Origin: an uncultured Blautia sp.
GTDB taxonomy: Bacteria; Bacillota; Clostridia; Lachnospirales; Lachnospiraceae
Reading direction: 5' to 3'
NCBI GenBank assembly: GCA_944384185.1
Contig: CALWSM010000004.1
Span: forward strand, 1-42,511
DNA: 42,511 nucleotides
Shown piece after piece: positions 1-8,488 of this stretch (its first letter is position 1; the number at the start of each line of letters is the position of its first letter). The position numbers were made by a program, and so were the translations under genes. The notes under the pieces were generated by a model. That model did not search any database. It was not told the origin of the DNA and saw nothing but the letters and a program-made list of their open reading frames with translations.

Positions 1-23
1 GAACTATAATAGGAGGTAATGAT

Positions 24-1151
24 ATGGAATACCGCACAATGGAAAAATTAGGGGTCTCCCCCTCTCTTCTGGGATTTGGCTGCATGCGATTTCCTTTAAA
101 TCCCGACGGCTCTATCTGTGAAGCTCAGGCAGAAGAAATGCTGGATGCCGCCATCAAAGCCGGGGTAACTTATATAGATACTGCTTACCCCTATCACAAC
201 GGAGAAAGCGAGCCTTTCCTGGGAAAAGTTTTAAAAAAATATGACCGCAAGAGTTTCTTTCTTGCCACCAAGCTTCCCATGTGGGATGTAAACTCTTTAG
301 AGGATGCAAAAAGGATCTTCCAGGAGCAGCTGGAACGCCTTCAGACGGAATACATAGATTTCTATCTTCTCCACTGCCTGGATAAAGAAAAATGGGAGAA
401 AACCTTAAAGCTGGAGCTGATCCCTTATATGGAAGAATTACAGAAGCAGGGAAAGATCCGTTTCTTCGGATTTTCCTTCCATGATGATTTTGAAGTTTTT
501 AAGACCATCCTCACTTACCGGAACTGGGATTTCTGCCAGATACAATATAATTACGCAGACACGGACATCCAGGCCGGGGACAGAGGCTATGACCTGGCGG
601 AAGAGCTGGGAGTCCCCATGGTGATCATGGAGCCTGTAAAGGGAGGCGCTCTGGCTTCTCTTCCTGAAGAAGTGACTGTTCCCTTTAAAGACTACAATCC
701 TGAGGCAAGCACCGCTTCCTGGGCTCTCCGGTGGGTTGCCAGCAAGCCCAATGTAAAAGTGGTCTTAAGCGGAATGTCCACCCCGGAACAGGTGGCAGAC
801 AATCTCCAGACCTTCCAGGACTTCCAGCCTCTTTCTCTGAAGGAAAAAGAGCTGGTAGCCGAGGTTTCCAGCCTGATCAAGCAACGGACCCGAAACGGCT
901 GTACCGGCTGCGCCTACTGTATGCCCTGTCCTTTCGGCGTAAATATTCCCCGAAACTTCCATATCTGGAATGAACTGGGTATGTATGGAAATGCAGCTGG
1001 TGCAAAGCAGGCTTATTTCAAAGATCTGACAGAAAAGGAACGGGCAGATCAGTGCCACGAATGCGGCAAATGCGAGGAAGTCTGTCCTCAGGGTCTTTCT
1101 ATCCGGGAAAATCTGAAAGAAGTAGCCAAAGAGATGGAAGCTCTGAAGTAA
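24..1151 (+). CDS. Aldo/keto reductase with C-terminal 2x[4Fe-4S] ferredoxin domain
   Basis: A cytoplasmic oxidoreductase of 375 aa. Residues 1-285 form an AKR barrel with the usual tetrad visible: D52 and Y55 in IDTAYPY, K83 in ATKLP, H117 in LLHCLD. The tail carries two ferredoxin-like clusters, C293/C296/C299/C302 and C344/C347/C350/C354, enough for two [4Fe-4S] centres. This fusion is common in anaerobic clostridia, where electrons may come from the Fe-S tail instead of, or besides, NAD(P)H. AGGAGG lies at 11-16, eight bases before the ATG. The gene converges on uxaC and shares its terminator, so nothing ties it to uronate use. The substrate cannot be told from sequence; anything upstream of base 1 is unseen. 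Confidence 0.9.
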   Translation: MEYRTMEKLGVSPSLLGFGCMRFPLNPDGSICEAQAEEMLDAAIKAGVTYIDTAYPYHNGESEPFLGKVLKKYDRKSFFLATKLPMWDVNSLEDAKRIFQEQLERLQTEYIDFYLLHCLDKEKWEKTLKLELIPYMEELQKQGKIRFFGFSFHDDFEVFKTILTYRNWDFCQIQYNYADTDIQAGDRGYDLAEELGVPMVIMEPVKGGALASLPEEVTVPFKDYNPEASTASWALRWVASKPNVKVVLSGMSTPEQVADNLQTFQDFQPLSLKEKELVAEVSSLIKQRTRNGCTGCAYCMPCPFGVNIPRNFHIWNELGMYGNAAGAKQAYFKDLTEKERADQCHECGKCEEVCPQGLSIRENLKEVAKEMEALK

Positions 1152-1198
1152 CTTTCCATTAACAAAGATCATCCTCAGGCCGGCCTCCGCCAGGCGCA

Positions 1199-1248
1199 CC
1201 AAAAAGAGCTGCAGATCGGGGATTTCCCCTGATCCGCAGCCCTTTTTA
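1199..1248. terminator. Bidirectional terminator between the aldo/keto reductase and uxaC
   Basis: An inverted repeat pairs 1208-1221 with 1226-1240 (GCTGC/GCAGC, GATC/GATC, GGGG/CCCC, loop ATTT, one mismatch and one bulge). It has CCTTTTT after it on the plus strand and AAAAA before it, which is a T run for the minus strand. It lies between two convergent stop codons and can end both transcripts. Confidence 0.85.
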
Positions 1249-1298
1249 ACTTCTATGGAAAAACCCTTCCGCCTTTCCATAAGCATTTCTGCTGTTTC

Positions 1299-2714
1299 TT
1301 ATTTTGTTTCCAGATCGAATCCGAAGTATCTCACTGCATTGTTGTAGGAAATACCTTTCACGATCTTTTCCAGATTCTTCATATCTTTGGGGTATTCCCC
1401 ATTTTCTACCCAGCCGCCGATGAGCTCGCACATGATCCTTCTGAAATACTCATGTCTCGGATAGGACAGGAAGCTTCTGGAGTCTGTGAGCATTCCGATG
1501 AAGTTGCCCAGCAGTCCCAGGTTTGCCAGAGATGTCATCTGCTTCATCATACCGGTCTTATTGTCATTAAACCACCAGCCGGAACCCTGCTGGATCTTCC
1601 CGATAGCGTCGCTGTTCTGGAAGCAGCCGATGATCGTGCCGATCACCTCATCATCTGCCGGATTCAGGCTGTAGATAATGGTTTTCGGCATCTTTCCGGT
1701 ATCGTAAACTGCATTTAAGAAATCTGCCAGCTGATCGGCAGGTGTATAATTGCTGATGCAGTCAAATCCGGTATCCGGGCCCAGCTTTGCATACATGGCC
1801 TTATTGTTATCTCTCTTACAGCCGTAATGAAGCTGCATTACCCAGCCTTTTTCCCCGTACTGCGGAGCCAGGAAGAGCATAAAGGCTGTTTTAAATTTGG
1901 CAGCGTCTTCCTTGGAAACAGGCGCTCCGGCCAAAGCTCCCTGGAAGATCTTCTCTACTTCTTCTTCAGAAGCAGGGGCATACATCACATAGTCCAGACC
2001 ATGGTCGGAAACCAGGCAGCCCATGCTGTGGAAGAATTCCATTCTCTTCTTCAGGGCTTCTTTCAGATCCGCAAAGGTCCTGATCTCTACGCCGGAAACC
2101 TCTGCCAGCTTCCGGATGTATTCCTGATAGCCCGGTTTTTCCAGATTCATAGCCTTATCCGGTCTCCAGGCCGGAAGAACCTGCACGTCAAAAGACTCGT
2201 CCTCTTTGATCACCTTATGCCATTTCAGATCGTCTACCGGATCATCTGTAGTACACAGAAGGGTAACATTGGACTGTCTGATCAGGTTCCGCACGCTCAT
2301 GGAATCCTCCTGAAGCTTTGCATTGCACAGATTCCATACCTCTTCTGCTGTCTCGCTGTTGAGGACGCCGGTATAGCCGAAAAATCTCTGCAATTCCAGA
2401 TGGCTCCAGTGGAACAGAGGATTTCCGATGGCTTTTTCCAGGGTTTCCGCCCATTTCTGGAATTTTTCTCTGTCCGGCGCATCTCCGGTGATATAATACT
2501 CTTCCACGCCGTTAGAACGCATCTGGCGCCATTTGTAATGGTCGCCGCCCAGCCATACCTGGGTAATATTCTCAAATTTCCGGTCTTCTGCGATCTCCTG
2601 CGGATTGATATGGCAGTGATAATCCAATACAGGAACCTGGGCCGCAAAATCGTGGTACAGCTCTTTGGCTGTCTCAGTACTCAGTAAAAAGTCCTTATCC
2701 ATAAATGGTTTCAT
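1299..2714 (-). CDS. uxaC: Glucuronate/galacturonate isomerase UxaC
   Basis: Uronate isomerase (EC 5.3.1.12): D-glucuronate to D-fructuronate and D-galacturonate to D-tagaturonate, the first cytoplasmic step of hexuronate breakdown. The 471 aa fit the family. The N-terminal metal-site motif VLDYHCHINPQEI of this amidohydrolase-like family is intact (about residues 29-41). AAAAGGAGG precedes the ATG. It is the last gene of the minus-strand lacI-TRAP run, 100 bp after the large permease, and a separate promoter can be seen in that gap. With uxaA and uxaB transcribed divergently, the locus best fits galacturonate use; no uxuA or uxuB is present for a complete glucuronate branch. Confidence 0.96.
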   Translation of the reverse strand: MKPFMDKDFLLSTETAKELYHDFAAQVPVLDYHCHINPQEIAEDRKFENITQVWLGGDHYKWRQMRSNGVEEYYITGDAPDREKFQKWAETLEKAIGNPLFHWSHLELQRFFGYTGVLNSETAEEVWNLCNAKLQEDSMSVRNLIRQSNVTLLCTTDDPVDDLKWHKVIKEDESFDVQVLPAWRPDKAMNLEKPGYQEYIRKLAEVSGVEIRTFADLKEALKKRMEFFHSMGCLVSDHGLDYVMYAPASEEEVEKIFQGALAGAPVSKEDAAKFKTAFMLFLAPQYGEKGWVMQLHYGCKRDNNKAMYAKLGPDTGFDCISNYTPADQLADFLNAVYDTGKMPKTIIYSLNPADDEVIGTIIGCFQNSDAIGKIQQGSGWWFNDNKTGMMKQMTSLANLGLLGNFIGMLTDSRSFLSYPRHEYFRRIMCELIGGWVENGEYPKDMKNLEKIVKGISYNNAVRYFGFDLETK

Positions 2715-2736
2715 AATACAAACCTCCTTTTCTAAT

Positions 2737-2766
2737 AATTTACAAAATTTTTCAGGTATCTGTCAA
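2737..2766 (-). promoter_or_regulatory. Possible internal promoter for uxaC
   Basis: On the minus strand TTGACA (2761-2766), an 18-base spacer and TAAATT (2737-2742) lie in the gap between the TRAP large permease and uxaC. The -35 is perfect and the -10 weaker. It would let uxaC be made apart from the transporter. Confidence 0.5.
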
Positions 2767-2814
2767 CATATCCTGTAAGATTTACGAAAAATTCTAAAAA
2801 CCGGTCATACCCCT

Positions 2815-4122
2815 TTATACGTAGCCCATCAGGCTTGGCAGCCACAGACTGAGCTGAGGGATATAAGTTACCAGCATCAGTACGATAAAGATGGCCAGGA
2901 AATACCAGAGAAGCTGGCGGAATACGGTCTCGATCTTCACCTTTCCTACCTTAACTCCTACAAACAGGGTAGTTCCCACAGGAGGCGTGATGGTTCCGAT
3001 ACAAAGATTGAAGATCATCATAATACCAAAGTGGATGGTGTTCATTCCCAGGGCTGTGCATACCGGCAGGAAGATCGGCGTAAAGATCAGGCAGGCCGGT
3101 GTCATGTCCATAAAAGTACCTACGATCAGCAGGATGATATTGATGATAAACAGGATCACAAATTTGTTGTCGCTGATAGCCAGCAGCCCCTCAGAAACCA
3201 GTGACGGGATATTGGTGAAAGCCATAACCCAGGACATAATGCTGGAAACGCCGATCAGGAAAATAATGATACCGGTCATCTCAGCGCTTTCCTTGAGGAT
3301 CTGGGGGATCTCTTTGAGCTTAATGGATTTATAGCCGAAGAGAGACAGGAGCAGACTGTATACCACTGCTACCACGGAGCCTTCCGTTGCTGTAAAAATT
3401 CCCCGGATAATACCGCCGATAACGATGATGATCAGCAGCAGGCAGGGAATCGCTTCAAAGAGGACTCTGATCTTTTCTTTTCCGGTAAACTTGCTGGTGC
3501 TTCTGTAGCCTTTTTTCTTGGCGATAAAATAGATCACCACCATACAGGCCAGTCCCCAGAGGATACCCGGGATATAGCCAGCCATAAACAGAGCCGCCAC
3601 AGAGGTACCTCCGCTGACCAGAGAAAAGGTGATCATAACATTGCTAGGAGGGATCAGAAGCCCTGTAGGAGCTGTGGCAATATTGGCTGCTGCGGAAAAG
3701 TTGGGGTCATAGCCTTCATCCTTCTCGATAGGGCCGATGATGGAACCCATAGCGGAAGCCGCCGCCGTACCGGAACCGGAAATGGCGCCGAAAAGCATAT
3801 TTGCCACAACGTTTGTGTGTGCCAGTGCTCCGGGAGCACGTCCTGTAACTAATTTTGCAAGGTTGATCAGACGGACTGCGATACCGCCCTTATTCATAAT
3901 ATTTCCCGCCAGGATAAAGAAGGGAATGGCCAGCAGGCTGAACACAGAGATACCGGAGAAAATTCTCTGGGCTCCTGTCAGAACCGCAACACTGGTATCC
4001 ATAACAGGCAGGATCGCACAAATGGAGGAAATTCCAAGGGCAACTGCGATGGGCACTCCGGCGATCAGCATGATCACCAGCAGTACCAGAATAATTAAAC
4101 CTGAAAGTAATGCTGTACTCAT
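2815..4122 (-). CDS. dctM: TRAP transporter large permease (DctM family)
   Basis: Membrane subunit of a tripartite ATP-independent periplasmic (TRAP) transporter; this family moves substrate with a sodium gradient. The 435 aa are almost wholly hydrophobic, with about twelve membrane segments and family signatures such as GAISGSGTAAASAMGSI (near 110-127) and GxxTPPVGTTLFV near the C-terminus (NLCIGTITPPVG). AAAGGAG lies a few bases before the ATG. It follows the small permease by 15 bp. Its place in a locus with uxaC, uxaA and uxaB implies that the cargo is a hexuronate such as galacturonate or glucuronate; that is inference from context. Confidence 0.94.
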   Translation of the reverse strand: MSTALLSGLIILVLLVIMLIAGVPIAVALGISSICAILPVMDTSVAVLTGAQRIFSGISVFSLLAIPFFILAGNIMNKGGIAVRLINLAKLVTGRAPGALAHTNVVANMLFGAISGSGTAAASAMGSIIGPIEKDEGYDPNFSAAANIATAPTGLLIPPSNVMITFSLVSGGTSVAALFMAGYIPGILWGLACMVVIYFIAKKKGYRSTSKFTGKEKIRVLFEAIPCLLLIIIVIGGIIRGIFTATEGSVVAVVYSLLLSLFGYKSIKLKEIPQILKESAEMTGIIIFLIGVSSIMSWVMAFTNIPSLVSEGLLAISDNKFVILFIINIILLIVGTFMDMTPACLIFTPIFLPVCTALGMNTIHFGIMMIFNLCIGTITPPVGTTLFVGVKVGKVKIETVFRQLLWYFLAIFIVLMLVTYIPQLSLWLPSLMGYV

Positions 4123-4137
4123 ATTTTATCTCCTTTC

Positions 4138-4641
4138 CTATTCTTCTGTGGGCCTGCGGTCAATTCCCATTGCCAGGTCAATGATATTCAGGACCGAATA
4201 AATTGCGATCAGAACACCGGAAAGGGGAACCACAATATAAACCACGCCCATGGGTATGCCGAGAGAGGCTGTTACCTGGGTCATGGAAAGCTGCATGATG
4301 GTATAGCCGCCCCAGATCATAACACTCACCGAGAAGATCATGATCATCAGTTCAATGACGATCTCCAGGATCTTCTTCGGAACTCCTGTGAGCTTATCCG
4401 CAATAAAGCCCATGCGCATATGATCTCTTTTTCCGAATACCAATGCGGAGGATAAAAGGGCCATCCAGGAAAAGCTGTAGGTCAGAAGCTCTTCGGAAAC
4501 TGTACTTGGGCTGTTAAAAAAGTAGCGTGTCACGATCTGATATGTGCCGACCACTACCATGGCCGCAAATACAATGGCGCAGGCAGAACTCAGCACAACA
4601 TCGATCACTTTTCTGATTTTTTCTAAGATTTTCATAATCAT
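4138..4641 (-). CDS. dctQ: TRAP transporter small permease (DctQ family)
   Basis: Small membrane subunit of the TRAP system, 167 aa, with four predicted membrane segments (about 13-35, 48-66, 90-110, 128-150). It bridges the large permease and the binding protein. The start overlaps the last four bases of the binding-protein gene, a sign of translational coupling; GGAGG lies inside the end of that gene. A second ATG two codons on (MIMK) is an alternative start. The family is assigned from the topology, the size and the gene order. Confidence 0.9.
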   Translation of the reverse strand: MIMKILEKIRKVIDVVLSSACAIVFAAMVVVGTYQIVTRYFFNSPSTVSEELLTYSFSWMALLSSALVFGKRDHMRMGFIADKLTGVPKKILEIVIELMIMIFSVSVMIWGGYTIMQLSMTQVTASLGIPMGVVYIVVPLSGVLIAIYSVLNIIDLAMGIDRRPTEE

Positions 4642-5675
4642 TCCGCCTCCTCGTCTGTATATTTCTCATTGATCTCCTGAATATGGTCATAGATATCGCC
4701 GATATGGGCATTATCCGCCAGCATATCTTCCTGGACATCAGCCACCTGGTCTTTAAAGGCCTGGATATCTACGTCGATAAATTCCACGCCCATATCTTCT
4801 TCTGCGATCTTTTTGGCTTCTTCAACCTGGCCGTCCCACTCTTCCAGCTCTACTTCTGTGGAAAGCCTGGCAGCCTCTTCAAATATTTCCCGTTCTTCAT
4901 CGCTTAAGCTGTTCAGGAATTTCAGGTTGCCGATGAGCATATCCGGAACCATCTGGTGTTTATTGTAGGAAAAATACTTTGCCACCTCGCCGTGTTTGTT
5001 GTTGGTCAGGGCAAGCTCATTATTCTCAGCGCCGTCAATCACGCCCTGCTGGATAGCCGTATAAACTTCTCCAAAGCTCATAGGAGAAGCGGCGGCGCCA
5101 AAAGCTTCCATCATCTGTACGCTGGCCGGACTCTGCTGCACGCGGATCTTCAGCCCCTTTAAATCCTCCGGGGTATTGATAGGCGTCTTGGCGTAAAAAT
5201 TCCTGGTACCTGCATTGTACCAGGTAAGTACACGGAATCCCGCTTCATCGGTAGATTCATAGATCTGGTTCATATATTCGGTGTCATTCATAACCTCATG
5301 ATAGGCCTCTTCCGAAGTAAACAGGTATGGCATACTGAAAATCTCATACACATCTGCAAAAGTCTCCAGGTTTGCAGTACCTGCCACAACAAAGTCGATC
5401 GCTCCCGTCTGAGTCAGTTCGATCGCTCTCTGGGCAGCGCCCAGAATCTCGTTGGGGAAAATCTGCACTTCATATTTATCTCCCAGATTCTCCTCCACAT
5501 ATTCCTTGAATTTCAAGAGCCCGATATGTTCCGGGTGGGTCTCAGACTGGGCGTGGGAGATACGAATGATCCTTTTTCCTCCGGTAACGGAAGAGCAGCC
5601 GCTCATTCCCAGCAACGTGGTAATCCCCATCGTCACACATAGGGCTGCGGCCAAAATTCTTTTTAAACCTTTCAT
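4638..5675 (-). CDS. dctP: TRAP transporter substrate-binding lipoprotein (DctP family)
   Basis: Extracytoplasmic solute receptor, 345 aa. A signal peptide ends in the lipobox GMSGC with the lipid-anchored Cys at residue 27, as expected in a Gram-positive cell. The DctP hallmark stretch LKGLKIRVQQSP, then MSFGEVYTAIQQGVIDGAENN, is present; the Arg in KIRV normally pairs with the ligand carboxylate, which suits a uronic acid. It is the first transporter gene after the regulator (24 bp gap) and overlaps the small permease by 4 bp. The ligand is inferred from the neighbours. Confidence 0.94.
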   Translation of the reverse strand: MKGLKRILAAALCVTMGITTLLGMSGCSSVTGGKRIIRISHAQSETHPEHIGLLKFKEYVEENLGDKYEVQIFPNEILGAAQRAIELTQTGAIDFVVAGTANLETFADVYEIFSMPYLFTSEEAYHEVMNDTEYMNQIYESTDEAGFRVLTWYNAGTRNFYAKTPINTPEDLKGLKIRVQQSPASVQMMEAFGAAASPMSFGEVYTAIQQGVIDGAENNELALTNNKHGEVAKYFSYNKHQMVPDMLIGNLKFLNSLSDEEREIFEEAARLSTEVELEEWDGQVEEAKKIAEEDMGVEFIDVDIQAFKDQVADVQEDMLADNAHIGDIYDHIQEINEKYTDEEAE

Positions 5676-5699
5676 ATTCTTTTTCCTTCCATATATGTC

Positions 5700-6698
5700 T
5701 TAAAAATTTGTAGTACGGCGCTTTACAAAACAGCAGGGGATGGTTTTTTTATGCCGTACCGGATGGCCGTTTAAGACCATCATCATGGAGTCTACAGCAG
5801 TTTTGCAAAGCATCTCGCTGCGGCTGTCTATACTGGACAGCTCCGGTTCACAGCAAACGGCAAGCTCTGAGTTGTTAAAACCTATGATATTGATATCCTC
5901 CGGAACCGAAAGGCCCTTTTGTCTGGCATATTTCACAGCGCCCACCGCCAGTCCGTCGTCTGTAGCCACCACTGCGTCAAATTCCAGATCCTCCTGCTCC
6001 AGAAGCCTGTCCCGGACCTTCAGTATCTTATTCTCCTCAAAGATCTCCAGCTCTTTCCGTACGGGAAGATCATTATCCCGCAGCGCTTCCTCATAACCTC
6101 TCATTTTCTCTGCGGCGCTGTAAGAATTGGAATCGTACAAAAACAAAATACGTTTCCTTCCGGCTTCTGTCAAAGCGCAAACGGTATCATACATGATCTG
6201 ATAATTATCAGAAAGAACGCAGTATACTCCCTTGCAGTGGATATACCCATTGATCAGAAAAACCGGAACCTCCCTGGCTGCTCTGGCGATATATTTTGTA
6301 GAAGCTTCCTCTCCGTCTCCCGCATAGTTGGAGCCTACCAGCAGCAGGGCGTCAATACGCTTTTGCAGGATAAGCTCTACAGCGTTTACCTTATCCTGAT
6401 ACTGGTATCCGCTGCAGTATAAGATACAGTCGTAACCGTATGTGCGCAGGCTTTTCTCCAGATATGCCACAGAGCCTGCCATATAGTCGTCAGAGACATC
6501 GGGACAGATGATCCCCACGGTTTTCATGGAATTCAGCCCCAGACCTCTGGCGAATACGTTGGGCGTATAATGGTTTTCTTCCATAATCGCCCGTACCCTT
6601 GCTTTTGTTTTTTCGCTGACCTTAGGGCTGTCGTTTACTACTCTGGATACGGTAGCGATAGATACACCCGCAAGCTCTGCGATATCATAGATATTCAT
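5700..6698 (-). CDS. LacI-family transcriptional regulator of the hexuronate locus
   Basis: DNA-binding repressor of 332 aa. The N-terminal helix-turn-helix (about 2-25, IYDIAELAGVSIATVSRVVN) is textbook LacI, followed by the hinge region and a periplasmic-binding-protein-like effector domain (about 60-330). It is the first gene of the minus-strand operon with the TRAP transporter, and the operator at 6731-6746 sits just after its own promoter, so it probably represses itself as well as the divergent uxaAB. The inducer is probably a uronate or a pathway intermediate, by analogy with such loci; the sequence does not show which. Confidence 0.92.
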   Translation of the reverse strand: MNIYDIAELAGVSIATVSRVVNDSPKVSEKTKARVRAIMEENHYTPNVFARGLGLNSMKTVGIICPDVSDDYMAGSVAYLEKSLRTYGYDCILYCSGYQYQDKVNAVELILQKRIDALLLVGSNYAGDGEEASTKYIARAAREVPVFLINGYIHCKGVYCVLSDNYQIMYDTVCALTEAGRKRILFLYDSNSYSAAEKMRGYEEALRDNDLPVRKELEIFEENKILKVRDRLLEQEDLEFDAVVATDDGLAVGAVKYARQKGLSVPEDINIIGFNNSELAVCCEPELSSIDSRSEMLCKTAVDSMMMVLNGHPVRHKKTIPCCFVKRRTTNF

Positions 6699-6730
6699 GT
6701 ATATATTTTCACTTCCTTTGCTGTAATATG

Positions 6731-6746
6731 ATGTAAGCCCTTACAT
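6731..6746. promoter_or_regulatory. LacI-type operator O1 (lacI-TRAP-uxaC side)
   Basis: ATGTAAGCCCTTACAT: arms ATGTAAG and CTTACAT around a CC centre. It lies 9 bases downstream of the minus-strand -10 (6756-6761), so a bound repressor would block initiation. The same 16 bases recur at 6901-6916. It also resembles a catabolite (cre) site except for the usual central CG, so CcpA input cannot be ruled out. Confidence 0.8.
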
Positions 6747-6755
6747 CTTTACTTT

Positions 6756-6784
6756 ATTATAATCCCTGGTTTTCTCCATTGCAA
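6756..6784 (-). promoter_or_regulatory. Promoter of the lacI-TRAP-uxaC operon
   Basis: Minus strand: TTGCAA (6779-6784), 17-base spacer, perfect TATAAT (6756-6761). Transcription should start near 6749, just before operator O1. Confidence 0.8.
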
Positions 6785-6869
6785 AGATTTTTTAGCCTGA
6801 ATTTTTCACAGTTTTTCCGCTTATTTTTTATGCATTTTTCATATTTTTACTTTTTTTGAAAAATATCTA

Positions 6870-6898
6870 TTGACTCCTCTTCTTTTTAGGATTACATT
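6870..6898 (+). promoter_or_regulatory. Promoter of uxaA-uxaB
   Basis: Plus strand: TTGACT (6870-6875), 17-base spacer, TACATT (6893-6898). The predicted start near 6905 lies inside operator O2. The strong -35 and weaker -10 fit a regulated promoter. Confidence 0.7.
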
Positions 6899-6900
6899 TA

Positions 6901-6916
6901 ATGTAAGCCCTTACAT
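6901..6916. promoter_or_regulatory. LacI-type operator O2 (uxaAB side)
   Basis: Identical 16-base copy of O1, ATGTAAGCCCTTACAT, placed over the expected uxaA transcription start. Distance to O1 is 170 bp start to start, about 16 helical turns, which would allow one tetrameric repressor to hold both sites in a loop. Confidence 0.8.
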
Positions 6917-6962
6917 TTTTGACTCACTTGGTAATTGCATTTGTTGCAGGAGGAATATCAAA

Positions 6963-8444
6963 ATGCAAAAATACATTAAGATCCACCCGGCGGACAAGGT
7001 TGCCGTAGCCCTCTGTCCCCTGCCGGCGGGAACCCTGGTTTCCATTGATCATAAGGAGATCACCCTTTCCGAAGATATCCCCCAGGGACATAAATTTGCT
7101 CTCTGCGATCTGGCTCAGGACGAACCGGTGATCAAATACGGCTATCCCATCGGCCTGACAAAAGAGCCGATAAAAGCCGGTTCCTGGGTCCACGTACATA
7201 ATATGAAGACCGCTCTGGGAGATCTCCTTACTTATACTTATGAAAAACAGGATACAGCTCTCGCTCCTACAGAGGAAGGTTTTTTTCAGGGCTATAAAAG
7301 GCCGGACGGCAAAGTGGGGGTACGCAATGAGATCTGGATCATCCCTACTGTGGGCTGCGTCAATAATGTGGCAGAAGCTATTGAAAAGCAGGCCCAGTCT
7401 CTGAAAAAAGGAAGTATCGAAGCCATCGCCGCATTTCCCCATCCTTACGGCTGCTCCCAGATGGGAGAGGATCAGGAAAATACCCGCCGGATCCTTGCCG
7501 ACCTGATCACCCATCCCAACGCAGGGGGAGTTCTGGTCCTGGGACTTGGCTGTGAGAACAGCAATATTGACGTCCTGAAAGACTACATCGGAGACTATGA
7601 TGAGAAACGGGTAAAATTTCTGGTATGCCAGGAATCCGAGGACGAGGTGGCAGACGCCCTGAAGCTGATCGAAGAATTAGTGGAGTATGGGGCTCCTGCC
7701 AGAAGAGAGCCTGTAAGCTGCAGTGAACTGATCATCGGCATGAAATGCGGAGGCTCCGACGGCCTGTCCGGGATCACTGCAAATCCCACGGTGGGCGCCT
7801 TCTCCGACCTTCTGATCTCAAAAGGAGGAACCACCATCCTGACAGAGGTGCCCGAAATGTTCGGTGCGGAAACCCTTTTGATGAACCGCTGTGAGAACCG
7901 GGAATTATTTGAAAAAACGGTCAAGCTCATCAACGACTTTAAGAATTATTTTAAACGTCATGATCAGACCATCTATGAAAATCCTTCTCCCGGAAATAAG
8001 AAAGGCGGCATCTCCACCCTGGAGGATAAATCTATGGGCTGTACACAGAAATCCGGCAGTGCTCCGGTGCGGGGAGTCCTGGCCTATGGGGAAAAGGTCT
8101 GCGAGAAGGGCCTGAACCTTTTAAGCGCTCCCGGAAACGATCTGGTTGCCTCTACTGCCCTTGCGGCTGCCGGCGCCCATATCGTGCTTTTCACCACCGG
8201 CAGAGGAACGCCTTTTGCTTCCCCTGTGCCTACGGTTAAGATTTCCAGCAACACGGCTCTTTCTGATAAGAAGTCCAACTGGATCGACTTTAACTGTGGG
8301 ACCATGGTGGAAGGAACGGACCTATCGGTTCTGGGCAGACAGCTTTTTGATTATGTCCTGGCTGTGGCCTCCGGCGAGGAAGTCAAGTCAGAAAAAGCCG
8401 GCTATCATGATATGGCGATTTTTAAACAGGGGGTAACCCTGTAA
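6963..8444 (+). CDS. uxaA: Altronate dehydratase UxaA
   Basis: Altronate dehydratase (EC 4.2.1.7): D-altronate to 2-keto-3-deoxygluconate plus water. The 493 aa contain an N-terminal SAF-like domain (about 1-75, IHPADKVAVAL to WVHVHNMKT) and a long catalytic region with GYKRPDGKVGVRNEIWIIPTVGCVNN, family motif MKCGGSDGLSGITANP and GTPFASPVPTVK. The frame is open further up, to 6870, but ATG 6963 is chosen: AGGAGG at 6948-6953 stands nine bases before it, and the upstream reading would start inside the -35 box. uxaB follows 44 bp later with its own ribosome site; the two form the plus-strand half of the locus. Confidence 0.95.
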   Translation: MQKYIKIHPADKVAVALCPLPAGTLVSIDHKEITLSEDIPQGHKFALCDLAQDEPVIKYGYPIGLTKEPIKAGSWVHVHNMKTALGDLLTYTYEKQDTALAPTEEGFFQGYKRPDGKVGVRNEIWIIPTVGCVNNVAEAIEKQAQSLKKGSIEAIAAFPHPYGCSQMGEDQENTRRILADLITHPNAGGVLVLGLGCENSNIDVLKDYIGDYDEKRVKFLVCQESEDEVADALKLIEELVEYGAPARREPVSCSELIIGMKCGGSDGLSGITANPTVGAFSDLLISKGGTTILTEVPEMFGAETLLMNRCENRELFEKTVKLINDFKNYFKRHDQTIYENPSPGNKKGGISTLEDKSMGCTQKSGSAPVRGVLAYGEKVCEKGLNLLSAPGNDLVASTALAAAGAHIVLFTTGRGTPFASPVPTVKISSNTALSDKKSNWIDFNCGTMVEGTDLSVLGRQLFDYVLAVASGEEVKSEKAGYHDMAIFKQGVTL

Positions 8445-8488
8445 CAAACTTCCCACATTTCGTCTGAAGAAAAAAGGAGACATGGATT

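Noticed and set aside
5..10. TATAAT before the aldo/keto reductase
   Set aside because: It directly abuts the ribosome site, so a transcript starting from it would lose the AGGAGG; the real promoter lies outside the window.
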